From Dyella_B jejuensis (GTDB lineage Bacteria > Pseudomonadota > Gammaproteobacteria > Xanthomonadales > Rhodanobacteraceae), in contig NZ_JADIKJ010000002.1 in the NCBI RefSeq assembly GCF_044904675.1, positions 310,001 to 374,000 on the forward strand: a DNA stretch of 64,000 bases, read 5' to 3'. The notes beneath the pieces are model-generated. The model was not told the origin of the DNA. It worked only from the letters and a program-made list of their open reading frames with translations, and searched no databases. Positions within the stretch are counted from its first letter, which is position 1, and each line of letters begins with the position of its first letter. Both the position numbers and the translations under genes were made by a program. This document shows, piece after piece, positions 32,577 through 41,508 of this stretch.

Positions 32577-33132
32577 GATGATCGATTGGCGCCGTGGCGC
32601 CTTCCATGGATTCACGGATACAGGCGATCGCGCGTTCGTTGCGCCCATTGCTGACCGAAGCGGCCCCATCTTCGGGAGCCCACACGCCAAGTTTGCGGCT
32701 ATGCTTCCAAGGCCGAATACAGGACACAGGAATCGCCAGCGACGCCGGCGATCGCCACACTGCCGATATGCAGCTTTCCAGCAGGCTCGGCAAGGGTGTC
32801 TCGTAGAAGGCCGAATGACGCGGCTTTAATACGAAATAATCATCCGGATGCGGTTGCACGGTTGCGACGATGTCGTGTCCCGTCGTACTTGCCTGTGCCC
32901 AATTGACCCATTCGTTGAAATTCGAGCGCCAGCGCCCGTAATTGTCGTTGACGTAGATGACGGGCCGCTCATGTTCTCGAAAACGCACGGCCAGCTTGGT
33001 GACTGCCCGCGCGATGCATCGCGCATGCTTGGCCAACGCTTCGCCATCGGGAAATGCATAGTCGCTGATCAGGTCGACGACCAGCAGCGTCGCTTGCTCG
33101 AACTGGAATTCGTGCGCCTGGCCGCGGCTCAT
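32572..33132 (-). pseudogene. Isochorismatase-like hydrolase with two compensating frameshifts
   Basis: From ATG 33132 the frame reads like a cysteine hydrolase of the isochorismatase superfamily: QATLLVVDLISDYAFPDGE (catalytic Asp), RPVIYVNDNYGRW and PHPDDYFVLKPRHSAFYETPL (catalytic Lys). Between about 32774 and 32700 the family sequence continues in another frame as HIGSVAIAGVAGDSCVLYSA, with the catalytic Cys, and then ends in TAG. The annotated frame resumes with RKLGVWAPED. Thus two small indels move about 25 residues, including the active-site Cys region, out of frame. The protein is probably inactive, unless one base in the sequence is wrong. Confidence 0.7.
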
Positions 33133-33145
33133 GGCAACCGCCCTG

Positions 33146-33562
33146 TTATCTCGACCTTCGCTTGTGCCCGTGCTTGAAGCCCCAGCAGGCGGCGATCGCA
33201 CATGCGCCGACAATCGCGGCGGTACGCACACGTGGCGAGGTACGTACCTCCCGCGCCATGCCTTCGATCACGTTCACGCGATCGGCCAGCAGCAGAAGCA
33301 TCCAGTGGCGCACGTCATTTTCGCTATGGCGAAACGCGACGCGCCGGATGCGCCCGCTGCAGCCACGCGGCGGTACGCTGGTACCGAATACCGGCGTGAT
33401 GCCTTCGCGTTCAATGGAATGCAGGATTTCCACGGTGCATGCCTGCTGTTCCGGCGGCTCGCGGTCGGCTTGCGGAGGCAGGCGCTCCATGGGCACGCCA
33501 GGCCGGTTTTCATGGTCGAGGTCGGCGCCCCAGTCGGGAATGTTCGGATGATCGCCTGGCAT
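33146..33562 (-). CDS. Hypothetical protein with C-terminal membrane helix
   Basis: The 138-residue protein has a Pro/Arg-rich start, a middle part with ENDVRHWMLLLLADRVNVIEGMAREVR, and a single hydrophobic helix near the end (TAAIVGACAIAACWGF) with a basic tail. That suggests a tail-anchored inner-membrane protein. It lies ten bases after the zinc alcohol dehydrogenase gene and 13 before the isochorismatase-like gene, so the three form one unit. I do not recognise a family. Confidence 0.5.
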   Translation of the reverse strand: MPGDHPNIPDWGADLDHENRPGVPMERLPPQADREPPEQQACTVEILHSIEREGITPVFGTSVPPRGCSGRIRRVAFRHSENDVRHWMLLLLADRVNVIEGMAREVRTSPRVRTAAIVGACAIAACWGFKHGHKRRSR

Positions 33563-33571
33563 GGTGTGTCC

Positions 33572-34741
33572 TCAATGCGCAGTGGCTGTCGACTCCGCAC
33601 CGGGCGGAATCAGCATGACCTTGATGCAATGGTCTTTCTTGGCCGAGAACAGGTGATAGGCCTCATCGACCTCTTGCAGCGGCACGCGGTGGGTAATGAT
33701 CTCGCGCGGCTTCAGCCGGCCGGCCCGCACGTGTTCGATCAATCGCGGCAGATGCCGCTTCACGTTGGCCTGGTTCATGCGCAGCGTAAGGCCTTTGTTG
33801 AGCGCATTGCCAATTGGCACCGCGTTGAATGTAGGGCCGTAGACGCCAACGATGGAAACACGGCCGCCCTTGCGCACGCAGTTGATTGCCCAATGCAGCG
33901 CAGTCGCCGCGCCCGCCTGCAGCTTGAGCTGCACGCCGGTGAGCCGCTGCAGCATGCTGCCATCGGCTTCCGCGCCGACCGCATCGACGCACACGTCAGC
34001 GCCAAGGCCATCGGTGATTTTCTTGATGTGCACGGCCATGTCCCCGACACTGCGGAAATCGATGGTCTCGCACTGTGCGAAGCGTGCGGCGAAGTCCAGC
34101 CGATATTCGACCTGGTCGACCACGATCACACGGCCCGCGCCCATCAGCCACGCGCAGCGCGCGGCGAGCAGGCCGATCGGGCCGGCGCCGAACACCAGCA
34201 CCGTATCGTTTTCCTTGATGTCGCCCATTTCCGCGGCCTGGTAGCCGGTGGGTACGACATCGGTCAGCAGCACCGCATCTTCGATATGGATATCCGGCGG
34301 GATCACGGTCGGCCCGATATCCGCGAACGGTACGCGCACATATTCAGCCTGGCCACCGTCGTAGCCACCGGCCGTGTGCGAATAACCGAAGATGCCGCCA
34401 ACCGCGGTGGCTTGCGGATTGCTGTTGTCGCAATTGCTGTATAGCCCGCGCTGGCAATAGAAGCACGCGCCGCAGGCAATATTGAAAGGCACCAGCACAT
34501 GGTCGCCAACCTTGAGGTTGCGTACTGAAGTACCGACTTCCTGCACGATGCCGGTGAACTCGTGGCCGAAGATCGATCCCACGCGCGTGTCAGGCACCAA
34601 ACCATGGTAAAGGTGCAGGTCCGAACCGCAGATGCATGATCGCGTAACGCGCACGATGGCATCGCCCGGATGCTCGATCACTGGATCGGGTACGTGCGTT
34701 GCGCGCACCTTGTAAGGACGACGATAGGTGGTTGCCAGCAT
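33572..34741 (-). CDS. Zinc-dependent alcohol dehydrogenase (MDR family)
   Basis: From ATG 34741 the protein has 389 residues. The catalytic zinc site is present (CICGSDLHLYHG, GHEFTGIVQEVG). The structural zinc lobe has three clear Cys (CGACFYCQRG) plus a later one (NCDN). The NAD(P) fold motif is VFGAGPIGLLAA. The start TTYRRPYKVRATHVPDPVIEHPGDAIVRV and the length fit the formaldehyde-dehydrogenase-like/threonine-dehydrogenase-like group of glutathione-independent enzymes. It oxidises alcohols or aldehydes in the cytosol; the substrate is unknown. The isochorismatase-like and hypothetical genes follow it closely. Confidence 0.9.
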   Translation of the reverse strand: MLATTYRRPYKVRATHVPDPVIEHPGDAIVRVTRSCICGSDLHLYHGLVPDTRVGSIFGHEFTGIVQEVGTSVRNLKVGDHVLVPFNIACGACFYCQRGLYSNCDNSNPQATAVGGIFGYSHTAGGYDGGQAEYVRVPFADIGPTVIPPDIHIEDAVLLTDVVPTGYQAAEMGDIKENDTVLVFGAGPIGLLAARCAWLMGAGRVIVVDQVEYRLDFAARFAQCETIDFRSVGDMAVHIKKITDGLGADVCVDAVGAEADGSMLQRLTGVQLKLQAGAATALHWAINCVRKGGRVSIVGVYGPTFNAVPIGNALNKGLTLRMNQANVKRHLPRLIEHVRAGRLKPREIITHRVPLQEVDEAYHLFSAKKDHCIKVMLIPPGAESTATAH

Positions 34742-34882
34742 GACCGTGCTCTCGTGGCGCATTTCCCGTGACGGGCGAGGTCCGTACCTTAGTCGGGCGC
34801 GTGTGAGTAGGCCGGGAAATATTCGCCTGTCCTGCGATCACGACCGCGCCAGCGCCCGCACAGGCGCATGTACGCTCATGGC

Positions 34883-36139
34883 TCAGCTTTTGCGGCTGAG
34901 GATGATGCGCGCGGCACGCTCGCCTTTCACGTAGAGCCACAACCAATTGAGCGCGACCATGACGCGATTGCGAGCGCCGATCAGAAAATAGATATGCACG
35001 ATGGCCCATATCATCCACGCGAACCACCCATGCAAGCGCAGCCGTCCGAAATCCACCACGGCATTGTGCTTGCCGACCGTGGCGAGATTGCCGTAATTGC
35101 GATAGCGGAATTCGGATGGCGGAGGCTGCGCACGCAGGCGCGCCTTGATCAGACGGGCGACGTAACGCCCTTGTTGCTTGGCGGCCGCGGCCAGGCCCGG
35201 CACCGGCTTGCCGTCTTGCTGTTCGAGCAAGGCGGTGTCGCCGATCACGAAGATCTCGGGATGTTCCGGCACGCTCAGGTCGTGTCGCACCTTGACGCGA
35301 CCGGCTTTGTCGGCGGATGCATGCAACCATTCGGCGGCCGGCGATGCACGCACCCCGGCCGCCCAGAAAATCGCGCCGGCTTCGATCAGGTGGTCGTTGC
35401 ACACCACGCCTTCGGCGCGGCATTCGGTTACCGCATGCTCGAGCAGTACGGTGATGCCCAGGTGCTCCATGGCCTGGCGCACGTAGGCAGCAAGCGACTC
35501 GGGAAAGCCGGCGAGCAGCCGCGAAGCGGCCTCGACCACGACGATGCGCGCCTTGCGCGTATCCACGCGGCGAAAATCGTCGGGCATGTCGTCATGCGCC
35601 AGCTCGGCGATGGTGCACGCCAGTTCGACGCCGGTGGCGCCGCCTCCGACGACCACGATGGTCTGCAACACCTGCCGCCGTGCCGCGTCGGCCTCCCGTT
35701 CGGCTTGCTCGAACACCGTCAAAAGATGCTGCCGTATCGACAGCGCGTCGCCCAATGTTTTCAGCCCTGGCGCATAACGGGCCCATTCGTCATGGCCGAA
35801 ATAAGCGTGCGTGGCGCCGGTCGCGATGATCAGCGTGTCGTAGGGAATACGGCTGCCATCGGTAAGCAGCACTGCCTTGGCGACACTGTCGATGCCGCAT
35901 GCCTCCGCCATCAGCACGGCGACCTGGCTCCAACGTGAGAGCAGATGCCTTATCGGCCACGCAATCTGCGAGATATCCAGCGCGGCGCCCGCTACCTGGT
36001 AAAGCAGCGGCTGGAAGACATGATGATTGCTGCGATCGATAACCGTGATATCAACCGCTTCATGGCCCAGGTTGCGGGCAGCTTCGAGCCCGCCGAAACC
36101 GGCTCCGACGATCACGATCCGCTGGCGCCTGGCGTTCAA
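34883..36139 (-). CDS. Type II NADH dehydrogenase (NDH-2 family)
   Basis: The start is a TTG at 36139 that overlaps the stop of the upstream gene by four bases (TTGA); from it the FAD motif RIVIVGAGFGGLEAARNL follows at once. The total is 418 residues. The second nucleotide motif is VVVGGGATGVELA, followed by IFVIGDTALLEQQDGKPVPGLAAAAKQQGRYVA. A C-terminal membrane-binding region (WFAWMIWAIVHIYFLIGARNR) is typical of Ndh. It moves electrons from NADH to quinone without pumping protons. It is translationally coupled to the DUF1275 gene. The longer frame to 36325 lies inside that gene and was not used. Confidence 0.9.
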   Translation of the reverse strand: MNARRQRIVIVGAGFGGLEAARNLGHEAVDITVIDRSNHHVFQPLLYQVAGAALDISQIAWPIRHLLSRWSQVAVLMAEACGIDSVAKAVLLTDGSRIPYDTLIIATGATHAYFGHDEWARYAPGLKTLGDALSIRQHLLTVFEQAEREADAARRQVLQTIVVVGGGATGVELACTIAELAHDDMPDDFRRVDTRKARIVVVEAASRLLAGFPESLAAYVRQAMEHLGITVLLEHAVTECRAEGVVCNDHLIEAGAIFWAAGVRASPAAEWLHASADKAGRVKVRHDLSVPEHPEIFVIGDTALLEQQDGKPVPGLAAAAKQQGRYVARLIKARLRAQPPPSEFRYRNYGNLATVGKHNAVVDFGRLRLHGWFAWMIWAIVHIYFLIGARNRVMVALNWLWLYVKGERAARIILSRKS

Positions 36140-36834
36140 TCCGAGGCGCCCCTGCCCGGCCCGGCGCTTGGTCCGAGCATGATGGAGATAATGAGAAAGA
36201 CGAGCAACAGGCCGCAAGCCACCGCGATCGCAAGTGGCGCGCTCTTGCCGGCGGTGAAGCCACCGGCAAATGCGCCAGCGGCGAGTGCCAGCCAAAGGCC
36301 CGCGTACTTGAACACCTCGTTCCAATCGCCCCCGCCGGCCAGCGTCGAGGCCAATACGCGCCCCAGATGCACTAGCGTTCCGGTGACATAGGTCAAGGCG
36401 ATGCCGATGCCTTCGGCGCGGTGGATCACGGCGTTCTGCGTACCCATCGCAAAACTGAGCAGTAACAGGATGACCGTGCCGTCAGAGCGAAAGGCCAGCG
36501 CTGTCGCCACCGCAAGCACAAGCGCTTCCCATGCCAGCACTGCGGTGCGATGCCAGCGGCCGGCAAGTGCCCGCAGGCTTTCTCCGGTGATGACCCCTGC
36601 CACGAATGCTGCCATCACGCCGAAAAGCTTTTCTATCGCTGCGCCCTGCCCCTGCGTTACGGCGACACCCAGATGGGTGGTGTTTCCGCTCATGAAGGAA
36701 GAGAACGTACCGCCCCAGTGCACGAAGCCCACCGCATCCACCCAGCCGGCGACGGCCAGCAGGGCGACTCCCAGCGCGTACAACAGGGCTTGCTTCTGCG
36801 GTGCCGGCGGATTGGCAGGATCAGGCGACGCCAT
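36136..36834 (-). CDS. DUF1275 (YoaK-like) membrane protein
   Basis: The 232-residue protein has about six membrane helices and the family start LLYALGVALLAVAGWVDAVGFVHWGGTFSSFMSGNTTHLGVAV, whose FxSFMSGNTT is the hallmark. The function is unknown; it may be a transporter. It overlaps the SDR gene upstream by 14 bases and the NDH-2 gene downstream by four, so the three form one operon. Confidence 0.9.
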   Translation of the reverse strand: MASPDPANPPAPQKQALLYALGVALLAVAGWVDAVGFVHWGGTFSSFMSGNTTHLGVAVTQGQGAAIEKLFGVMAAFVAGVITGESLRALAGRWHRTAVLAWEALVLAVATALAFRSDGTVILLLLSFAMGTQNAVIHRAEGIGIALTYVTGTLVHLGRVLASTLAGGGDWNEVFKYAGLWLALAAGAFAGGFTAGKSAPLAIAVACGLLLVFLIISIMLGPSAGPGRGASD

Positions 36835-37684
36835 GCGCGCTATCGCCGCCGGTAACGGCGAGCGTGGTGCCGGTAATCATCCTGGCGGCATCCGAAGCGA
36901 GGAAGACGACCGCAGGCGCAACGTCTTCCGGTTCGATCCACGGCACGCCGAGCGGGGTCTTGGCTTCCATGGCCTTGATTGCAGCCTGTTCGTCCTTGGC
37001 TACATCGCCGGAAGGCTGCTTGCCGCCTTCCTGCAGCGCCTGCGCGTAGCGGTCTTCGTGCCGGGTGAGCGCGGTGTTGATCAAGCCCGGAATCAGCGCG
37101 TTGACCGTGATGTGATGCTCGCCCAGTTCCAGCGCCGCTGATTTCATCAAGCCAAGCAGACCCCATTTGGAAGCCGAATACGAAGCGCCGGATTTGGTTC
37201 CGTGCTGTCCCTGCGTCGACGAGGTAACGATGATGCGGCCACCGCCACGCTTTACCAGCATCGGCGCGAACACGCGCAACACGTTGGCGGTACCGCTGAG
37301 ATTGACATCGATCTGGTCATGCCAGTCGGCATCTTCCATCGCCAGGATCGGCTTGAATGCCTGGATGCCGGCGTTCGCAAACAGAATGTCGATGCCGCCC
37401 CATTGTTGCTCGATGGACTGCGCCACCGCACGCAACGCATCGATATTGCGCTGGTCGACGATATGCGAAAGCCAACGCCGTCCGCACGCTTGCACGTGCT
37501 TGCCGGTATCGGCGAGCTGTTCGGGCGTCGCCGGCGCGAAGTCCAGGATGTCGCTGACCCGCGCCGCGATATCGATGCCCACCACGTCGGCGCCGGCCTG
37601 CGCCAGCGCGATGGCGCCTGCCCGCCCAATCCCGCGCGCCGCACCGGTGACTACCGCGATACGGCCTTTCAATAGCTCGTTCAA
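36821..37684 (-). CDS. Short-chain dehydrogenase (SDR)
   Basis: The 287-residue protein has the classical SDR set: cofactor motif TGAARGIG (13-20), FANAG (NAG), the catalytic Ser in IIVTSSTQGQ and YSASK (Tyr-x-x-x-Lys), and the end LAVTGGDSAHG. The insert DILDFAPATPEQLADTGKHVQACGRRWLSHIVDQRN after the second strand resembles the extra segment of mycofactocin-linked SDRs, although no mycofactocin genes are near. It is the first gene of an operon with DUF1275 and NDH-2, which suggests that its NADH is oxidised by the linked dehydrogenase. The substrate is unknown. Confidence 0.9.
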   Translation of the reverse strand: MNELLKGRIAVVTGAARGIGRAGAIALAQAGADVVGIDIAARVSDILDFAPATPEQLADTGKHVQACGRRWLSHIVDQRNIDALRAVAQSIEQQWGGIDILFANAGIQAFKPILAMEDADWHDQIDVNLSGTANVLRVFAPMLVKRGGGRIIVTSSTQGQHGTKSGASYSASKWGLLGLMKSAALELGEHHITVNALIPGLINTALTRHEDRYAQALQEGGKQPSGDVAKDEQAAIKAMEAKTPLGVPWIEPEDVAPAVVFLASDAARMITGTTLAVTGGDSAHGVA

Positions 37685-37828
37685 GGTCTTGATACTCCGC
37701 GTCGTAAGCGGGTCAAGCTAATGCAGCCGCTGTCTCGCTGGCGTCGCCGCAGGGCGGGCTTGCGTTCACCTGGGCGCGACGCAGCTGGCCTGCTGCGCGC
37801 ATAGCAGCCTCGCGGCGGCGCGTTGTGA

Positions 37829-38005
37829 TCAACGCACCTCGAACTGCTCGTTGTATTTTTCGTGATGGCGAACCAGGTACGACTCAAAGAAATCCTGGTC
37901 GCTACCGAACTTGTTGTCTTCCAGTTCTTCAAGCAAGCTGGGGTCCAGCTGGTCGCGAATTTCGTTGAAGTCGTAGGATTTGTCGTTGTAGGTGATTTTG
38001 CTCAT
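37829..38005 (-). CDS. Small acidic protein of unknown function
   Basis: ATG 38005 has GGAGG five bases upstream and gives 58 residues, rich in Asp, Glu and aromatic residues: SKITYNDKSYDFNEIRDQLD, then ELEDNKFGSDQDFFESYLVRHHEKYNEQFEVR. It has no signal peptide or membrane helix. The even spacing of charged and aromatic residues looks like a folded small protein. I know no family. Confidence 0.65.
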   Translation of the reverse strand: MSKITYNDKSYDFNEIRDQLDPSLLEELEDNKFGSDQDFFESYLVRHHEKYNEQFEVR

Positions 38006-38252
38006 GAAGTCCTCCGGCATGGTCGCTCGATCAAGTAATCAGGGCGCCCGGCGTCGTTGCCGCACAAGCGAGCCTGTGTTTTCAAGCTAGGATCGGCACC
38101 GCTGCAGGCGCGTGAAGGGCCGGTGACCTCATCCATCACGCTGCCGGGTGATTGACGGCCCAGCGCAGCTTCTAAAGCCCAGGCGGACGCACTGCCATGT
38201 GCAGTTGGGCTCTGCTAACGTTGATGACGATTTTGTCGATAAGGGGACTTCC

Positions 38253-39188
38253 ATGCACCTGCCTCATCTGCCGGCAGCGCTGGCCGTTGCGCTCGGCCTG
38301 CTCGCCTTGCCCGCCTTGGCCGATACGCCAAAGCCGACACCAACCGCCAAGGAACTGCTCGCCGCCTCGAAGCCGGAAGAGTGGCGTACCCCCGATCCGT
38401 CCAACCTGCTCTACATGCAACTGCCGCAGGGGCGCGTGGTGATCGAACTGGCGCCGGATTTCACGCCGCTGCATGCGGCCAATATCCGCACGCTGGCGCG
38501 CGAGCATTATTTCGACGGGTTGGCGATCATTCGCGTGCAGGATAATTTCGTAACGCAGTGGGGCGATCCCAACGACGATGACAGCGGCGACACGAGCAAG
38601 CTCAAGCCGCTAGGCAGCGCGAAAGCCACGCTGCCTCCGGAATACACGCGCACGATCGATCCGCGCCTGCCGTGGACGCCACTGCCCGACGGCGACGTCT
38701 ACGCGCCGAAGGTGGGTTTCAGCGAAGGTTTTCCAGCCGCACGCGATCCATCCAGCGGCCGCGAATGGCTGACGCATTGCTACGGCATGGTCGGCGTGGC
38801 GCGCAACGTGCCGCCCGATAGCGGCAACGGCAGCTCCCTGTATGTCGTCATCGGCCAGGCGCCACGCGGGCTGGATCGCAATCTGGCGATTGCCGGCCGC
38901 GTTATCGAAGGCATGCCTTACCTATCCGGACTGCCGCGCGGTACCGGCGCGCTCGGGTTCTATGACAAGGCAGAACAGCGCGTTCCAATCCTTTCGGTAA
39001 AGCTGGCCGCGGACCTGCCGCCGGCGCAACGCGAGCCGTTGCAAGTGCTGCGGACTGACAGCGCCACCTTCGCGGCCATTGTCGAGGCCAAGCGCAATCG
39101 CCGCGACACGTTCTATACCGTACCGGCCGGAAAAATCGACCTGTGCAGTATCGATATACCGACACGCACGCTGGCGGCCAAGCCTTGA
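38253..39188 (+). CDS. Periplasmic cyclophilin-type peptidyl-prolyl isomerase
   Basis: From ATG 38253 (AAGGGGA upstream) the protein has 311 residues with a signal peptide (HLPHLPAALAVALGLLALPA, cut after LADT). The cyclophilin domain shows GRVVIELAPDFTPLHAANIRTLAREHYFDGLAIIRVQDNFVTQWGDPNDDDSG, TLPPEYTR, and later GNGSSLYVVIGQAPRGLDRN. The domain is longer than bacterial PpiA because of a large insert after TQWGDP. It would help folding of proline bonds in the periplasm. Sequence around the active site keeps the FQ/QWGDP core. It stands alone. Confidence 0.85.
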   Translation: MHLPHLPAALAVALGLLALPALADTPKPTPTAKELLAASKPEEWRTPDPSNLLYMQLPQGRVVIELAPDFTPLHAANIRTLAREHYFDGLAIIRVQDNFVTQWGDPNDDDSGDTSKLKPLGSAKATLPPEYTRTIDPRLPWTPLPDGDVYAPKVGFSEGFPAARDPSSGREWLTHCYGMVGVARNVPPDSGNGSSLYVVIGQAPRGLDRNLAIAGRVIEGMPYLSGLPRGTGALGFYDKAEQRVPILSVKLAADLPPAQREPLQVLRTDSATFAAIVEAKRNRRDTFYTVPAGKIDLCSIDIPTRTLAAKP

Positions 39189-39336
39189 GCAGGCCATGGG
39201 CAAACGCCGCCACAGGCTTGATCGCATGAATCCGCCCTGAGCGGTGCGGCAGGTATATACATCCTCTTCGCCTGCAACATAGTTTCTTTGGACGCGATGC
39301 CGGTCGCATGCGGCCGGCGCGCAGCGAAGGCTAAGG

Positions 39337-41472
39337 ATGATGAAGCGCAGCCACAAGATACTGGCTTGGATCGCAGGCGTGCTGCTGGTACTGGTCATCG
39401 CGGTGATACTGTTCATCGTGTTGTTCGACTGGAATCGGCTCAAGCCCTATATCGACGATAAGGTCAGCGCGGAAATCGGCCGGCCGTTCGTGATCCAGGG
39501 CAACCTTTCGGCGGCATGGCGGCGCGAGCCGGCCGAACACGGCTGGCGCGGCTTGCTGCCCTGGCCCACCTTCACCGCGCGCGATATCCGCATTGGCAAT
39601 CCGTCGTGGACTCACCAGCCGCAATTTGCCCAGCTCGACGCGCTGCAACTGCGGCTGGCCCCGCTTCCGCTGCTGATCCACCACGTCGACGTGCCCAGGG
39701 TGCAGCTGACTGGCGCCCGGATCGATCTGGAACGCACCGCCAGCGGCCAGGCCAACTGGTTGTTCAACCTGCCGCAGAGCGCCACGCCGTCGAGCTGGAA
39801 GCTCAACCTTGGCGCCATCGGTTTCGACCGGGGCCAGATTGCGCTGGACGACGCCAAGAGCAACTTGCAGTTGCACGTGACCGTCACTCCGCTGCGGCGG
39901 GCAATTCCCTATGATCAGATCGTGGCGCAGGCCACCACGAATGCGCGCAACGACGTAGGCCATGACGTCGGCAAGGTGGCTGACTCCGACAAGACCAAGC
40001 CCGACGACTCGGCCAACGCCAGGCACAGTAGCTATCAATTCGCCTGGGCCGCCCACGGCAGTTATCAGGGAGCGCCGGTGACCGGCCAGGGAAACATCGG
40101 CGGCGTGCTGGCCCTGCAGCAGGCCGACCAGCCTTTCCCGGTGCAGGCGCGCATGCATATCGGCGACAGCAAGATCGCGTTGGTCGGCACGCTGACCGAT
40201 CCGATGCATCTGGGTGCGCTGGACCTGCGTGTGTGGTTTGCCGGCAGCAGCATGGCGAAGCTGTATCCGATCCTCGGCATCACCTTGCCCGACACGCCGC
40301 CCTACGCAACCGAAGGCCATCTATCGGCGGAATTGCATGCGCAAGGCAGCCGCTTCAGTTATCGCAATTTCAAAGGACGGGTGGGCGAAAGCGACCTGGG
40401 CGGCAACCTGCTGGTGCTGACTGGCGGCGCGCGTCCGAAACTGAGCGGCGATCTGCATTCGCAGCTATTGCGCTTCGTTGACCTCGCTCCGCTGATCGGC
40501 GCGGACAGCCAGGCACAGAAACAACAGCGCGGCGACACCACGCCGCAGCCGTCAAACAAGGCGTTGCCGGTGGAGCAGTTCCATACCGATCGCATGCGCG
40601 CCATGGATGCCGATGTAACCTTCGACGCGGCACGCATCGAACATCCCGCCTCGATGCCCATCGATACATTGAGCACGCACATTTATCTGGACAACGGCGT
40701 GTTGCGGCTTGACCCGCTGACGACGAGCGTGGCCGGCGGCACGATCGCTGGCCGCCTGAGCATCGATGGCAGCAAGCAGCCGATGCATACCGCGATGGAC
40801 CTGCGCGCCCGCCATCTGCAACTCAAAAAGTTGTTCCCGACCGTAAAATCCATGCAAACCAGCTTCGGCGAAATCAACGGCGACGCGGGATTGAGCGCCA
40901 ACGGCAACTCCGTAGCCGCCTTGCTGGGCGATGCCAACGGCGAATTGAAGCTGCTGATGAACGATGGCGTGATCAGCAAGACGCTGCTCGAAACCGCCGG
41001 CCTGAATGTCGCCAACGTGGTGCTCGGCAAACTGTTCGGCGACAAGACCGTGCAGATCAATTGCGCCGCGACCGATCTGGTCGGCACCGACGGCCTGTTC
41101 ACCAGCAGGCTGTTCGTGCTGGATACCGCTGACGCTACCATCAACGTCACCGGCACGATCAATTTTTCCGATGAGCACCTGGACCTGGACGTGGTGCCGC
41201 ACACCAAGGGCCTGCGCATCTTTTCGCTGCGCTCGCCGCTTTATGTCAAAGGCACCATGAAGAATCCGGACGTGGGCGTACAACCGGGCCCGTTGCTGCT
41301 GCGCGGCGGCGGCGCGGTGGCGCTGGGCGTGGTGGCCGCGCCACTGGCCGCGTTGCTGGCGGTGATCGTGCCCAGCCATGACCAGCACGCCACCAATACC
41401 TGCCAGCAGGTGCTGACGGACATGCGCAATGCGCCGCCACCGCCAGGGGTGAAGAAGAAAGTCGTGGAGTGA
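39337..41472 (+). CDS. AsmA family protein
   Basis: The 711-residue protein begins with a short cytoplasmic tail and a membrane helix (ILAWIAGVLLVLVIAVILFIVLF), then the AsmA signature DWNRLKPYIDDKVSAEIGRPFVIQGNL. It ends with the conserved C-terminal AsmA block GEINGDAGLSANGNSVAALLGDANGELKLLMNDGVISKTLLETAGLNVANVVLGKLFGD and YVKGTMKNPDVGVQPGPLLLRGG. AsmA proteins are inner-membrane-anchored, beta-rich bridges linked to lipid traffic and outer-membrane order. The length fits the family. The gene is a single unit. Confidence 0.92.
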   Translation: MMKRSHKILAWIAGVLLVLVIAVILFIVLFDWNRLKPYIDDKVSAEIGRPFVIQGNLSAAWRREPAEHGWRGLLPWPTFTARDIRIGNPSWTHQPQFAQLDALQLRLAPLPLLIHHVDVPRVQLTGARIDLERTASGQANWLFNLPQSATPSSWKLNLGAIGFDRGQIALDDAKSNLQLHVTVTPLRRAIPYDQIVAQATTNARNDVGHDVGKVADSDKTKPDDSANARHSSYQFAWAAHGSYQGAPVTGQGNIGGVLALQQADQPFPVQARMHIGDSKIALVGTLTDPMHLGALDLRVWFAGSSMAKLYPILGITLPDTPPYATEGHLSAELHAQGSRFSYRNFKGRVGESDLGGNLLVLTGGARPKLSGDLHSQLLRFVDLAPLIGADSQAQKQQRGDTTPQPSNKALPVEQFHTDRMRAMDADVTFDAARIEHPASMPIDTLSTHIYLDNGVLRLDPLTTSVAGGTIAGRLSIDGSKQPMHTAMDLRARHLQLKKLFPTVKSMQTSFGEINGDAGLSANGNSVAALLGDANGELKLLMNDGVISKTLLETAGLNVANVVLGKLFGDKTVQINCAATDLVGTDGLFTSRLFVLDTADATINVTGTINFSDEHLDLDVVPHTKGLRIFSLRSPLYVKGTMKNPDVGVQPGPLLLRGGGAVALGVVAAPLAALLAVIVPSHDQHATNTCQQVLTDMRNAPPPPGVKKKVVE

Positions 41473-41508
41473 TGTCGCGTTACGCCGCTTCCCGGCGCAT
41501 CCGGAGCA

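Noticed and set aside
36139..36325. Upstream extension of the NDH-2 frame
   Set aside because: It lies within the DUF1275 gene, is Arg-rich, and puts 62 unrelated residues before the FAD motif; the TTG that overlaps the DUF1275 stop is the better start.
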